Below are positions 10,397 to 20,681 of a stretch of 64,000 bases of DNA, piece after piece. A model generated the notes under the pieces. That model saw nothing but the letters and a program-made list of their open reading frames with translations. It had not been told where the DNA came from and ran no database searches. Each line of letters opens with the position of its first letter. Positions within the stretch are counted from its first letter, which is position 1. The position numbers and the translations under genes were made by a program. The stretch comes from Zeugodacus cucurbitae (Eukaryota > Arthropoda > Insecta > Diptera > Tephritidae), in NCBI RefSeq assembly GCF_028554725.1, contig NC_071668.1, forward strand, positions 42,050,501 to 42,114,500, given 5' to 3'.

Positions 10397-12284
10397 TGAG
10401 AATTGTCGTTCCGCAGTGGAGAGAAAACAGACTGCCTACCTCGCAACGTTGCGATCGACCACAACACTTTCGGGGTGGGATAGATATCGAGAACTGAAGA
10501 GGGAAGCGAGACGCATTTGCAGACGTAAAAAGAAAGAGGCCGAAATGCGTGAGCATGAAAAGCTTGAAAAGCTGGCCGACATGGGTAATGCTCGAAAATT
10601 TTATGAAAAGATGAGGCGATTAACAGAAGGTTTCAAGACCGGAGCATTATCATGTAGGGACCGAGAAGGTAATCTGGTAACGGATGTCCAGAGCACACTG
10701 GGATTATGGAGGGAACACTTCTCCGACCTGCTCAATGGCAGTGAAAGTACAACACCAGGAGATGGCGAACCCGATTCCCCAATCGATGACGATGGAATAG
10801 ATGTTCCATTACCCGACCATGAAGAAATTCGAATAGCAATTACCCGCTTGAAGAACAACAAAGCGGCCGGGGCTGATGGATTACCGGCCGAGCTATTCAA
10901 ATACGGCGGCGAAGAACTGATAAGGTGCATGCATCAGCTTCTTTGTAGAATATGGTCGGAAGAAAGCATGCCTGACGATTGGAATCTTAGTGTGCTCTGC
11001 CCAATTCAGAAGAAGGCAGACCCCACAATCTGCGCCAACTACCGTGGTATAAGTCTCCTCAATATCGCATATAAGGTTCTGTCGAGCGTATTGTGTGAAA
11101 GACTAAAGCCCACCGTCAACGAACTGATTGGACCTTATCAGTGTGGCTTTAGACCTGGAAAATCCACAATGGACCAGATATCCACCATGCGCCAAATCTT
11201 GGAAAAGACCCGAGAGAGAAGAATCGATACTCACCATCTTTTTATCGATTTTAAAGCTGCCTTCGATAGCACGAAAAGGAGCTGCCTTTATGCCGCGATG
11301 TCTGAATTTGGTATCCCTGCAAAACTAATACGGCTATGTAAGCTGACGTTGAGCAACACCAAAAGTTCCGTCAGGATCGGGAAGGACCTCTCCGAGCCGT
11401 TCGATACCAAACGAGGCTTCAGACAGGGTGACTCACTATCGTGCGACTTCTTCAATCTATTGCTGGAAAAAATAATACGAGCTGCAGAGCTAAATAGAGA
11501 GGGTACAATCTTCTACAAGAGTGTACAGCTCCTGGCGTATGCCGATGATATTGATATCATCGGAAGCAACAACCGCGCCGTTTGTTCTGCGTTTTCCAGA
11601 CTAGATAAAGAAGCGAAGCGTATGGGTCTGGTGGTGAATGAGGACAAGACGAAATATCTCCTGTCATCAAACAAACAGTCAGCGCACTCGCGTCTTGGCT
11701 CCCAGGTCACTGTTGACAGTCATAACTTTGAAGTTGTAGATAATTTCGTTTATCTGGGAACCAGCATTAACAACACCAACAATGTCTGCCTTGAAATCCA
11801 ACGCAGAATCACTCTTGCCAACAGGTGCTACTTTGGACTGAGTAGGCAATTGAAAAGTAAAGTCCTCTCTCGACAAACCAAAATCAAACTCTATAAGTCG
11901 CTCATTATTCCCGTCCTGATGTATGGCGCTGAAGCGTGGACGATGACAACATCCGATGAGACGACTCTTGGCAACGGCGAATACCGCAGACGATGGAACG
12001 ATGAGCTGTACGATTTATACGACGACATTGACATAGTTCAGCGAATAAAAAGACTGCGGCTACGCTGGCTAGGTCATGTTGTACGGATGGAAGAAAACAC
12101 TCCAGCTCTGAAAGTGTTCGATGCAGTACCCGCTGGAGGAAGCCGCGGAAGAGGACGACCTCCACTCCGGTGGAAAGACCAAGTGCAAAGTGACCTGGCT
12201 TCACTTGGTGTTTCCAGTTGGCGCCAAAAAGCAAAAAGGAGGAATGAGTGGCGCGCTCTGGCGGATTCAGCTATAATCGCTTAA
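10335..12284 (+). pseudogene. RTE reverse transcriptase and C-terminus, copy A
   Basis: An open frame of 649 codons covers the linker and the full RT: NNKAAGADGLPAELFK, NYRGISLLNIAYKVL, FIDFKAAFDSTK (motif A), KRGFRQGDSLSCDFFN (motif B), LAYADDIDIIGSN (motif C), then the C-terminal RLRWLGHVVRM block typical of RTE/BovB elements. It lacks a VFERKVLRKFYGPLNI-like block after DETTLG. Frame overlap with the endonuclease ORF shows an indel around 10335-10396, so the single RTE ORF is broken. Confidence 0.9.
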
Positions 12285-12297
12285 AGCGGTTCCTACG

Positions 12298-12325
12298 CCA
12301 AATATATATATATATATATATATAG
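12298..12325. repeat. (TA)n tail of RTE copy A
   Basis: A simple AT dinucleotide run directly follows the RTE 3' UTR and merges with the TSD. RTE elements usually end in short simple repeats instead of poly(A). Copy C ends in the same (TA)n tail, so A and C form one subfamily. Confidence 0.85.
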
Positions 12326-12330
12326 CTGCT

Positions 12331-12700
12331 ACTTACTGCTTTTAATGTCTGAGCTATCGAATGGGGATGCAAGAGAACCAATAGCAGAGGAAAGACTTAA
12401 TAGAAGCCTTTGCCTTTCTGGATCTTGAGCTCTTAAACGTAGGAAATCAATGCACATTTAACAAAGGTGTATCAAGAGCGCGTGCTCATGTCCAAGCAAT
12501 CTGGACGTAACCACCACCCTCCTGTGTATTGGTGGAACGAGACAATTGCGAAACTACGTAAAGAATGCCACGAAGCAAGGCGCTTATGCCAAAGATCACG
12601 TGATACCTCATATTATACAACTCTCCAAAAACACTTGAAGAACTAAAGGAAATTCTTAAAACAGTCGATTAAGAAAAGTAAGCAGGAATGTTTCATTAAA
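12331..12700 (+). pseudogene. R1 ORF2: end of endonuclease and linker
   Basis: Frames here give LDLELLNVGNQCTFNKG (end of the R1 endonuclease, before the SD(H) block) and PPVYWWNETIAKLRKECHEARR, a linker block common in R1 elements, then KQSIKKSKQECF leading into RT. It is frame-shifted several times and parts are missing. It is continuous in sense with the segment upstream of RTE copy A. Confidence 0.75.
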
Positions 12701-13718
12701 ATGTGTAACTACGTTCAAAATAACGCTTGGGGACTCGCATATAAAGCGATAATGGGAAAACTCTGTACTCGCGGACATTTGCCAACCTCCCACTCAACAA
12801 TTGGAAGAATAGTTTCGGAACTCTTCCCAACCCGACCCCAACTCCAACAGGAGGTTCGAGAAGCAAGCGATCGGTTAAACACATCTAAAGCCCCTGGACC
12901 AGATAGAATTCCGAACATAGCGTTAAAAACAGCGATTGTCAGAAATATAGACCCATTCCGAACAATCTACAATATATACATTCAAAAAGGTCGCTTTCCT
13001 ACCATATGGAAAAAGCGGTACCTTATATTGCTGCCAAAGTCTAATAAACCATTGACAGAGCCGTCCCACTTCAGGCCTCTCTGCATGTTAGACTCCGCGG
13101 GAAAAGTTTTAGAGCGGATCAATTACCAACGGCTAAACAAGGCAATCGACGTTGCCGATGGACTATCCCCAAACCAATTTGGATTCAGGAAGGCAAGATC
13201 CACAACCGCAGCGGTAACCCTAGTAAAGACCCTGGCTGAACGGGCTATAAGTGGAAAATGACTTGAATTCGGCGAACTGGCAGAGTATATTGAGTGCACT
13301 AAAAAGCTTCTCCGTACCTCAATATCTTTACAACATAATTGCAAGCTATTTCGAAGAAAGAATTTTGAGCTATAATACAAATAAAGGCTCAAAAAAATAC
13401 AAAGTCACTGGTGGAGTACCCCAGGGATCTGTACTTGGACATCTACTCTGGAACATGATGTACGACGGAGTACTGCGACTCAAAGTACCCAAAAATATTC
13501 ATATCATCGGTTTTGCAGATGACATTGCTGTTGTTGTTATAGCAAAACACATACACGAAATAGTTATGATAACCAACAGGACAATAGCGTTAATAGGCGA
13601 CTGGCTCAAAACTCACGGATTGACCCTAGCAAGACGAAAAAGCGGTACTTATTACTGGCAGAAAAGTTGCCATGTTCAGCACATAGGGGGTAAACATCAC
13701 TACACAATCAGCAATTAA
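12701..13718 (+). pseudogene. R1 ORF2 reverse transcriptase, interrupted
   Basis: Two frames cover RT. The first (to 13261) has SKAPGPDRIPN, LLPKSNKPLTEPSHFRPLCML and NQFGFRKARSTTAAV. The second (13251-13718) has VTGGVPQGSVLGHLLWN (motif B) and GFADDIAVVV (motif C, FADD). The motif A block between them is damaged or deleted around 13255. The RT ends at 13718 where RTE copy B lies in the opposite orientation; the next R1 residues (LGIILDERMSF) resume at 16180. Confidence 0.85.
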
Positions 13719-13751
13719 ATTTTTCTCCTTCTTGACTGGCGTAGACACCGC

Positions 13752-14774
13752 TTACGCGGTTATAGCCGAGTCCAAAACAGCGCGCCACGTATCCCTCCTT
13801 CTGGCAGTTTGGCGCCAATTGGTTATACCAAGCGAAGCCGGGTCCCTCTCCACCTGGTCCTTCCATCGGAGTGGAGGTCTCCCTCTTCCTCGGCTTCCAC
13901 CAGCGGGTACTGCATCGAATACTTTCAGAGCTGGAGCACTTTCATCCATTCGAACAACATGACCTAGCCAGCGTAACCGCTGTCTTTTTATTCGCTGGAC
14001 TATGTCTATGTCGTCGAATAACACATACAGCTCATCGTTCCATCGTCTGCGGTATTCGCCGTTGCCAATGTTTAAGGGACCATAAATCTTCCGCAAAACC
14101 TTTCTCCCGAAAACTCCTAGTGCCGTCTCATCGGAAGTTGACATCGTCCACGCTTCTGCACCGTAAAGTAGGACGGGAATGATGAGAGGCTTGTAGAGTT
14201 TGGTTTTTGTTCGTCGAGAGAGGACTTTACTTTTCAATTGCCCACTAAGTCCATAGTAGCACCTGTTGGCAAGAGTGATTCTGCGTTGGATTTCCAGGCT
14301 GACATTGTTATTGCTGTTAATGCTGGTTCCCAGGTAGACGAAATTATCTACAACTTCAAAGTTATGACTGTTAACAGTGACGTGGGAGCCAAGACGCGAA
14401 TGCGCTGACTGTTTGTTTGACGACAGGAGATATTTCGTCTTGTCCTCGTTCACCACCAGACCCATACGCTTCGTTTCCTTATCCAGTCTGGAAAAAGCAG
14501 AACTAACGGCGCGGGTGTTGTTTCCAATGATATCGATATCATCGGCGTACGCCAGTAGCTGTACACTCTTATAGAAGATTGTACCTTCTCTATTTAGCTC
14601 TGCAGCTCGTATTATTTTCACCAGCATCGGGTTAAAGAAATCACACGAGAGTGAGTCACCTTGTCTGAAACCTCGTCTGGTATCGAACGGCTCGGAGAGG
14701 TCCTTCCCGATCCTGACGGAGCTTTTGGTGTTGCTCAACGTCAGCTTACATAGCCAGATGGACATGTCGTTCAT
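13752..14774 (-). pseudogene. RTE RT C-terminal half, copy B
   Basis: The frame starts within a junction block and continues as LCKLTLSNTKSSVRIGKDL, RRGFRQGDSLSCDFFN (motif B), LAYADDIDIIGNN (motif C) and the GRGRPPLRWKDQV C-terminal block. The upstream RT (including motif A) is deleted. Residue differences such as MDESAPALK, where A and C have MEENTPALK, place it in the same subfamily as copies D and E. Confidence 0.87.
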
Positions 14775-15603
14775 CTATCACAACATGATCGATCTGGTTG
14801 CGAGTGATTCGATCCGGGGACAGCCAAGTAGCTTGATGGATTTTCTTATGCTGGAATCTAGTACTACAGACGACCATATTTCGGACGGCGGCAAAGCCGA
14901 TCAGCCTCAGACCGTTTGGTGATGTTTCGTCATGGAGGCTGAATTTTCCGATTATTGTGCCAAAGACACCTTCTTTACCCACCCTAGCGTTGAAATCGCC
15001 AAGCACGATTTTGACATCGTGGCGGGGGCAGCGCTCATAGGTACGTTCTAGGCGCTCATAGAAGGTATCTTTGATCACATCGTCCTTCTCTTCCGTTGGG
15101 GCGTGGGCGCAAATAAGCGATATGTTGAGGAACCTCGCTTTTATGCGGATTGTTGCAAGACGTTCATCCACCGGGGTGAATGCCAGGACTCGGCGACGGA
15201 GTCACTCTCCCACCACAAATCCAACACCAAATTTGCGCTCCTTTGTATGACCGCTGTAGTAGATGTCACAAGGACTCACCTTCTTCCGTTCTTGTCCCGT
15301 CCATCGCATTTCTTGGATTGCGGTGATGTCAGCCTTTACTCTTACGAGGACATCAACCAGCTGGGCAGAGGCACCTTCCCAATTAAGGGTCCGGACATTC
15401 CAGGTGCATGCCCTTAATTCGTAGTCCTTTAAACGTTTGCAGTGGTCGTCATCAAAATTGGGGTCTCTCATCCGAGGCTGTTTCTTTCTTTTCATTGGGG
15501 GTGTTTTTCTGTGGTGGGTCCCAAACCCTACGCACAACCGCATAAGTGGGTTTCGCCTTCTTACTTTAGCTCGCCTCCAAACGGATGTCTGTTGGCTACC
15601 CAT
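14746..15603 (-). pseudogene. RTE endonuclease domain, copy B, truncated and frameshifted
   Basis: Two frames (15603-15202 and 15171-14746) together encode CTWNVRTLNWEGASA, AIQEMRWTGQ, VLGDFNARVG and NQIDHVVIDERHVHLAM, where the deletion joins it to RT sequence. The SDHYL block needed for catalysis is therefore lost. A frameshift or stop lies at 15172-15202. Confidence 0.85.
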
Positions 15604-16178
15604 AGGATACTTGGTCTAAGACCGGAAGTCGTGAGCTGCTTGAGCCACATGTAAAAGAATCGTTCCTGGCCACTCCCAAGTGAATGACAGTCAGAAACTT
15701 TCCTCACTTACGTGAACTTCTACATATGACTCCATCCTCCAAACGTTTGCAAACGTCATCAAAATTGGGGTCTCTCATCCGAGGCTGTTTCTTTCTTTTC
15801 ATTGGGGGGTGTTTTTCTGTGGTGGGTCCCAAACCCTACTCACAACCGCATAAGCGGGTTTCGCCTTCTCACTTTAGCTGGCCTCCAAACGGATGTCTGT
15901 TGGCTACCCAGAGGATACTTGGTCTAAGACCGGAAGTCGTGAACTGCTTGAGCCACATGTAAAAGAATCGTTCCTGGCCACTCCCAAGTGAATGACAGTC
16001 AGAAACTTTCCTCACTTACGTGAACTTCTACATATGACTCCTTCCTCCAAACGTTTGCAGAGGTCGTCATCAAAATTGGGGTCTCTCATCCGAGACTGTT
16101 TCTTTCTTTTCATTGGGGGGTGTTTTTCTGTGGTGGATCCCAAACCCTACGCACAACCGCATAAGCGGATTTCGCCGC
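15432..16178 (-). repeat. Tandemly repeated RTE 5' UTR (about 306-bp unit)
   Basis: The block starting CAAACGTTTGCAGTGGTCGT occurs at about 15432, again at about 15739, and partially at about 16045. Each unit contains the RTE start region, the CCTACGCACAACCGCATAA block, and a terminal CTTCTACATATGACTCC. The units are nearly identical, so duplication is recent or homogenised. Other RTE copies here have one unit. Confidence 0.85.
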
Positions 16179-17216
16179 TTGGGTATTATTCTTGATGAAA
16201 GGATGTCATTTAAGGGACACTTAGCTTACACATGCGAAAAAGTGTGCTAAGCTTTGACCCGATTAATGCTCAATACTCGTGGGCCAAAGCAAAATATAAA
16301 ACGACTACTAGCTGGGGTACTTAAGTCAGTCGTTCTGTTCGGCGACCAAATATGGGGAAAGCCCTCGAAATAAAATCATATTGTCGTGGCCTTTTTTCTA
16401 TATATGCCACTTGCGCTCCGCATTTCGTACAGTTTCGGAAGACACTGCTCTAGTAATTGCGGGCTTACACCCCGTAGACCTCTTAGCCAAGGAGTTTCAG
16501 TATGTTATGAATGAGAGTTTACCGCACACGTCACTAAAAAGAATTGCCAGGACAGAAACCGTGAAGCACTGTCTTAAACGCTGGGAATGGACATTTCGTT
16601 TGATCCACAACATTGAACCTTGGCTAAATAGAACGCATGGTGAAGTGGATTTCCACCAAACTCAAATCCTCCAGGACATGGCTGCTTCAAAGCGTATTTG
16701 AAACGATTCGGACACGAAACAAACGATATATGTAATTACTGCGGAGGCGCAACCATTGATTGTAGAACACACATTCTTCCATTGCCCGAAATATAACCAT
16801 GAGAGGCAACATCTCAAAAATTCGTTTGGTATAAATAATGATAACCTAGTAAATGATAACCTAGTAAAACCTTTAAAAGCTGTTTGCGAAGCTGCAGCCA
16901 GAATCATGAAATCACAACGAGCTAACAGCGGCGGAGAAGTAAGGTGTTAAATGCAACGAACAACTACGACTTAACACACTAACATTGACGTGACGGGAAG
17001 GGTCGGCGACGAACAATGTACGAGGCGGGGAATTAGACCAACAGGGGTGGGGCTAAGTAAATGCAACTTGTAACTGAATGCATTTTGACCATCACGTACG
17101 CATGATTGTAACTCAACCATCCTCCCGACGTAATACTTGACGGTGGTACTGGGGGGAACTGTACAGGACGGTAGGAGGTTTCAGGCTTTCGATGCTCCCT
17201 CCTTGTAAAAAAAAGT
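16179..17216 (+). pseudogene. R1 ORF2 C-terminus, knuckle and 3' UTR
   Basis: R1 resumes with LGIILDERMSFKGHL and continues through AFRTVSEDTALVIAGLHPVDLLAKE (the R1 thumb region, frame at 16381-16701) to CNYCGGATIDCRTHILPLP, a CCHC-type C-terminal knuckle. Frameshifts near 16400 and 16700 break it. The 3' UTR (about 16950-17216) is GC-richer than its surroundings and ends at an A8 run at 17209. Confidence 0.8.
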
Positions 17217-17640
17217 CTTTGTCGCAGAGTTGCATTTCATTTTCAAGTCGATTAACATTTAATTAAAAATTAATATGGATTTTTATTTTGGATGGTAAAT
17301 CGATCTTAATAAGCGTTTTAATAGAGCAGAGGCCTTTAAATTGATCAATTAGCTACTTTGTAAAAAGGCTATTACCTACAATGCTGTCCTCCACAAGCTC
17401 GGCGGAACAAATCCTAGCTGTAGCTTGTAGCTCCTACTTTTTGGTGAAGCGCCGTAATATTTCCACCCACTCGCGGAGCCACCGGATGGTTCAATTTTAT
17501 GCTTCTCTTGTCTAAGACTATAAAAAATAAATAATAATAAATAATATTTAATAATGTACATACTTACTTCATAATTTATTAGCTATCTGAATTTATTTGT
17601 GAAGCTATGTAATTTTGTTTTTATTTCATCGGTCGATTTC
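17217..17640. other. No firm feature; possible eroded coding block at 17385-17520
   Basis: A minus-strand stretch of about 45 codons at 17385-17520 looks less AT-rich than its surroundings but matches no motif I know. The rest is AT-rich. Confidence 0.3.
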
Positions 17641-17641
17641 A

Positions 17642-17790
17642 ACTCATCTAGTGTCAAAAAAAGAAGAGTGTGATTTGGAGTGAGGCTGCCGAGGCCGATC
17701 TGATACAACTATGGCAAGATAAAATTCCTCAGCTTTTCTTCTCAATAAAAAATCTACATATTTATGAGGAAATGTCCAGCGCCATGCCAT
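17642..17790 (+). pseudogene. Orphan SANT/MADF-like DNA-binding segment
   Basis: An open stretch encodes VIWSEAAEADLIQLWQDK, then a leucine/aromatic segment ending in HIYEEMSSAM. The spacing of W...LIxLW...Y(E)EM fits the first helices of Myb/SANT-like or MADF DNA-binding domains, found in insect transcription factors and in accessory proteins of PIF/Harbinger transposons. The sequence runs directly into a DINE-1-like repeat at about 17790. It may be an exon remnant or a transposon accessory gene; I cannot decide. Confidence 0.45.
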
Positions 17791-18931
17791 CTGTCTGTCC
17801 GTGCATCGGATAACTTGAGTAAATCTTAACGAAACTTGGAACACGTATTCCTTGGCACCCTGAGGAGGTTGCTTTCGAAGATGGACAAAATTAGACTATT
17901 GCCACGCCCACAAAATGTCGAAAACCAAAAACCTATAAAGTGTCATAACTAAGCCAAATAAAGTTATAAGAGTACAATTTGGAATAAAGGATCGCACTAG
18001 GAAGGGGAATATTTGGATGTAACTTTTTTGGGAAGTGGGCGTGGCCCCGCCCCCAAATCGGTTATTTGTATATATCTCGCAAACCAATGAAGCTATATAA
18101 ACCAAACTTTCAGAAACACTAAATTTTATAGCAGAGGGAAGCTGCACTCAGATGCACACAAAATGAAAAATGGGTGTGGCATCGCCCACTTATGGGTCAA
18201 AAACCATATCCCAGGAACTACTCGACAAATTTCAATGAAATTCGATATATAATATTTTCTTGACACCCCGATAACAATTTTGAATTTCATCTGATTTCTT
18301 CACTTTATAATTTATACATAAGGAACCAATGAAGATAGCGAAATAAAAGTTTACACAAATACTGTATATGATCCGTGGCATCACTTATGAAAAAATTGTC
18401 GAAAACGGACAATTGAACTCATCGCCTAAGGGTAAATTTTAACCGAAAATATGGGTAAATCTCTCAAATAATTTAATGTAATTCGGTGGAAATTGTTTTC
18501 TTTTAACAGTGTGTCTCTGTTCCAAAAATTATTAAAATCGGGTCATAACATCTCCTAGCTCTCACATACCTAATTATAGGCTTTTCAAAAATATCATCTC
18601 CTTGCTCCCATATACCTAATTATAGGTTTTTCAAAAATACGGTGGGCTTTATTCCGCATATATGTATCGGTTAATATGTGAGATATCCTAGCAAAATTAA
18701 GTGAGCGTATAGTCTTGGATATAGTGTACCTTGCTGGTGAAAATGCATGAAATCGGTTCAGGAATTACCTCAGCCCTCATATCTGTATATGAAGATTTTC
18801 GTTATTCTATTAAACTTTATACCGAATTTATGGGTAAATTTGTGTGTTATCTTAATAAAATTTCTTCAATAAATTGCGAGAGTATAAAATGTTCGGTTGC
18901 ACCCGAACTTAGCCTTTCTTTACTTGTTTTA
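17790..18931 (+). mobile_element. DINE-1-like Helentron, copy 3, nearly full length
   Basis: The 3' end is complete: TTGCGAGAGTATAAAATG at about 18869, a hairpin of GTTCGG/CCGAAC arms, and the tail CTTTCTTTACTTGTTTTAT. The body has the usual GGGCGTGGCCCCGCCC, CCCACTTATGGGTCAAAAAC and TGATGAAGATAGCGAAAT-type blocks. The 5' end lacks the TTATACTCTCGCAA terminus. An internal block of about 50 bp (CATACCTAATTATAGG...TTTTTCAAAAAT) is tandemly duplicated at 18560-18640. Confidence 0.75.
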
Positions 18932-19400
18932 TTTTAATTAATATATTTTTGCACTTTGTTTGTTTTGCTGTCTTTTAACTTTTGTTTTGTCTGTTAACTT
19001 TTCTTGTTTTAAATTGTGTGTTTATTTTTTCACTTTGACTGTTTGAAGTGTCAAAATCAGCTGTTATTAAACAAAGAAGATTTAGATTAGATCAGTTTCA
19101 AATCACTTCGGTGAAGTGTTTTCGAAGTGATTTGAAACTGTCCTACTCTGATCTTAAAACTTCATCTTCTGAAACTATTAGCATCATAAAAGAGCTTGAA
19201 TATATTACTCCAAAAATAATATTTAAAAAATAATAGTATATGATAATATTACTCCAAAAATGCTAATTGAGTTACGAAATATGTATTGCTATAACTGTAC
19301 TTTCTTTGCTCTTTTACCTTAACCTCAGTTTCGGATACAAAAGTATCTTATTTCCTCCCAGAAAATAATATAATACTAGCTTAGCAGTTCAGGTTTCGTG
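18932..19400. other. AT-rich stretch with a strong hairpin
   Basis: Apart from the perfect inverted repeat at 19093-19140 (listed separately), I see a short duplicated ATATTACTCCAAAAAT motif (about 19201 and 19246). A short ORF (19048-19233) spans the hairpin but shows no domain. Confidence 0.4.
19093..19140. repeat. Perfect 18-bp inverted repeat (hairpin, 12-nt loop)
   Basis: The arm CAGTTTCAAATCACTTCG (19093-19110) is exactly reverse-complemented at 19123-19140. No mismatch is present, which is unusual in this decayed neighbourhood. It could be the end of a foldback element or a small RNA hairpin; I see no further evidence for either. Confidence 0.85.
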
Positions 19401-20260
19401 ACACTATACAGCAAGTAAATGTGATTACTAACGAAATCAAAAAAGCGTTCGAGCTCAGAGAATACTATTCTGCTACATATCGCTCATTTACTTGAATAGT
19501 GTCATAACTCAAAAAACAACTTTTTTGAGTTGAGTATATAGAAATGTGCGCATATTCATTGTCCATATTGTATAAAAATTTCATTCCGATGCGTAGGAAA
19601 ATAAACCGTGATATACGAATGTGCCGTTCTTAAACTTGTTATGATTTTTCGTATTGCTTTTTTCAGCAAAAACGACACATTTGACTTATGACAGCGAAAT
19701 TGATTTATATTTTTCACAATTAACGGCATAATTCAAGGTGGGTCAAGTTTATGTCCAAGAAAAAGCATTAGTACACTCTATTTGGCCCATTTATGCTCAA
19801 CATTGTATTTAATATATTACAGGCCACTAGATTTGTCAATAAACTGATGGCATTTTTCTATATTTGCTGAATAAGAGACTTTTTTGAGTTGTGACACTAT
19901 TCGAGTAAATGAGCGAATGTATATTTTTAGCTGTAGTCCAGGCGTTCGATAATGTGGTATGAAGGACTTTTATATAAAATAAAAAAAAACGATATCATTA
20001 GAATTGCATGAATCCTTGGAATCCTATTTAAAAATAGAAAATTTACAGTTTAAGTTGAAGACTTCATATCTGATGAACGATCGACCAGGGCTGGAGTACC
20101 TCAGAGTAGTATACAAAAATACATCATATATACAATAGATCTTCCGAGATAGATAGAACAGCTAATAATGAATTGACATCAATTTTGTGGGCGGATGAGA
20201 CGCTGAATTCACTTGGATAGGAGATTCACGTTACAAAAACATATAACGAATAAAATTACT
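19400..20260 (+). pseudogene. Jockey-clade RT remnant interrupted by a MITE
   Basis: Before the MITE the frame reads ITNEIKKAFELREYYSA. After it the frame resumes as IFLAVVQAFDNV, which together form RT motif A of Jockey elements (FLDVxQAFDKV). Further on, degraded blocks match the QGSVxGPxLYxIYTADLP region (about 20090-20150) and an FADDT-like region (20180-20215, as WADETL). Many stops. The first motif A Asp is Ala here. Confidence 0.7.
19480..19916. mobile_element. MITE with inverted termini TCGCTCATTTACT, inside Jockey RT
   Basis: The left end TCGCTCATTTACTTGAATAG (from 19480) is matched in reverse complement at the right end (to 19916), extending about 37 bp with three mismatches and including AACTCAAAAAA. 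It sits between two adjacent codons of the RT motif A block, confirming that it is an insertion. I do not see a clean TSD, so the superfamily is uncertain. Confidence 0.8.
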
Positions 20261-20680
20261 TGCAGCAAATTTAATATTATGTTCCCACAGACACTAATCC
20301 GCGAGGTTTTGGCCGTTGAGTGGTTTAACTAAATAAACCAGAGGATTTAACCAGATTTCGCCATGCAAAAACGACACTTCTCCGAAGTTTTTTGAAGCTG
20401 AACTACTCTAAATCCCCCTGTGCGACTCTGATTTAGCGCCATCTGTTGGTCACATTGGGTTAATCAGAACTGATTTTCACTACAAACTGTCAAAAAATGT
20501 CGCAGCTTTGGTCAACAGCTGCAAAGAGTGTTTCTCTACAGCTAGCATGTGCTGACTACTTCTGGCTTTCAGAAGAAGAAGAGTACCAACCTATTTACAT
20601 TTTAAAAATTTATCAATATCATATTGAATAAATTACTTGTTAAGATATTTTAAAGTAATGCCAATGAATGACAATAAAAC
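20261..20680. other. No firm feature
   Basis: A 44-codon open frame starts with ATG at 20497 (MSQLWSTAAKSVSLQLACAD), without a known domain. A block near 20420-20445 (TAGCGCCATCTGTTGGTCAC) has the look of a repeat but no second copy is present in the window. Confidence 0.3.
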
Positions 20681-20681
20681 C

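Larger units (their letters stand above)
9244..12317 (+). mobile_element. RTE-clade retrotransposon, copy A, inserted in R1 endonuclease
   Basis: The 5' end (GGGGGATGGGGTCATATG) matches the 5' end of the intact copy C. A 5' UTR of about 325 bp, a broken ORF, and a (TA)n tail at 12300-12317 follow. Compared with copy C the body has two internal deletions: one removes about 45 codons near 10255 and one about 17 codons near 11969, each with a few bases of microhomology. Flanked by a TSD of about 12 bp. Confidence 0.9.
13719..16178 (-). mobile_element. RTE retrotransposon, copy B, internal deletion and tandem 5' UTR
   Basis: Minus-strand RTE copy. The 3' end (an AAGAAGGAG-type tail after GTCTACGCCAGTC) is at low coordinates. 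The endonuclease (15171-14780) is joined near 14760 directly to the RT at LCKLTLSNTKSSV, so several hundred codons between are gone. The 5' UTR is present as two full units plus a partial one in tandem (15432-16178). It interrupts the R1 RT. No clear TSD: R1 lost a few bases at the right junction. Confidence 0.88.
8340..17216 (+). mobile_element. R1-clade non-LTR retrotransposon split by two RTE insertions
   Basis: Four plus-strand segments read in order as one R1-type element: gag (about 8440-8999), start of ORF2 endonuclease (9000-9243), end of endonuclease and RT (12331-13718), and RT end plus C-terminal knuckle and 3' UTR (16179-17216). The gaps are filled exactly by RTE copies A (9244-12317, plus) and B (13719-16178, minus). 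Across the first gap the amino-acid frame resumes directly (IYSCYL block). The 3' UTR ends with an A8 run at about 17209. Several stops and frameshifts show it is dead. Confidence 0.85.

Noticed and set aside
9727..12234. Minus-strand open frames overlapping RTE copy A, and similar antisense frames over the other RTE copies
   Set aside because: The same antisense frames recur wherever the RTE coding sequence occurs and follow its codon structure; they carry no domain of their own.
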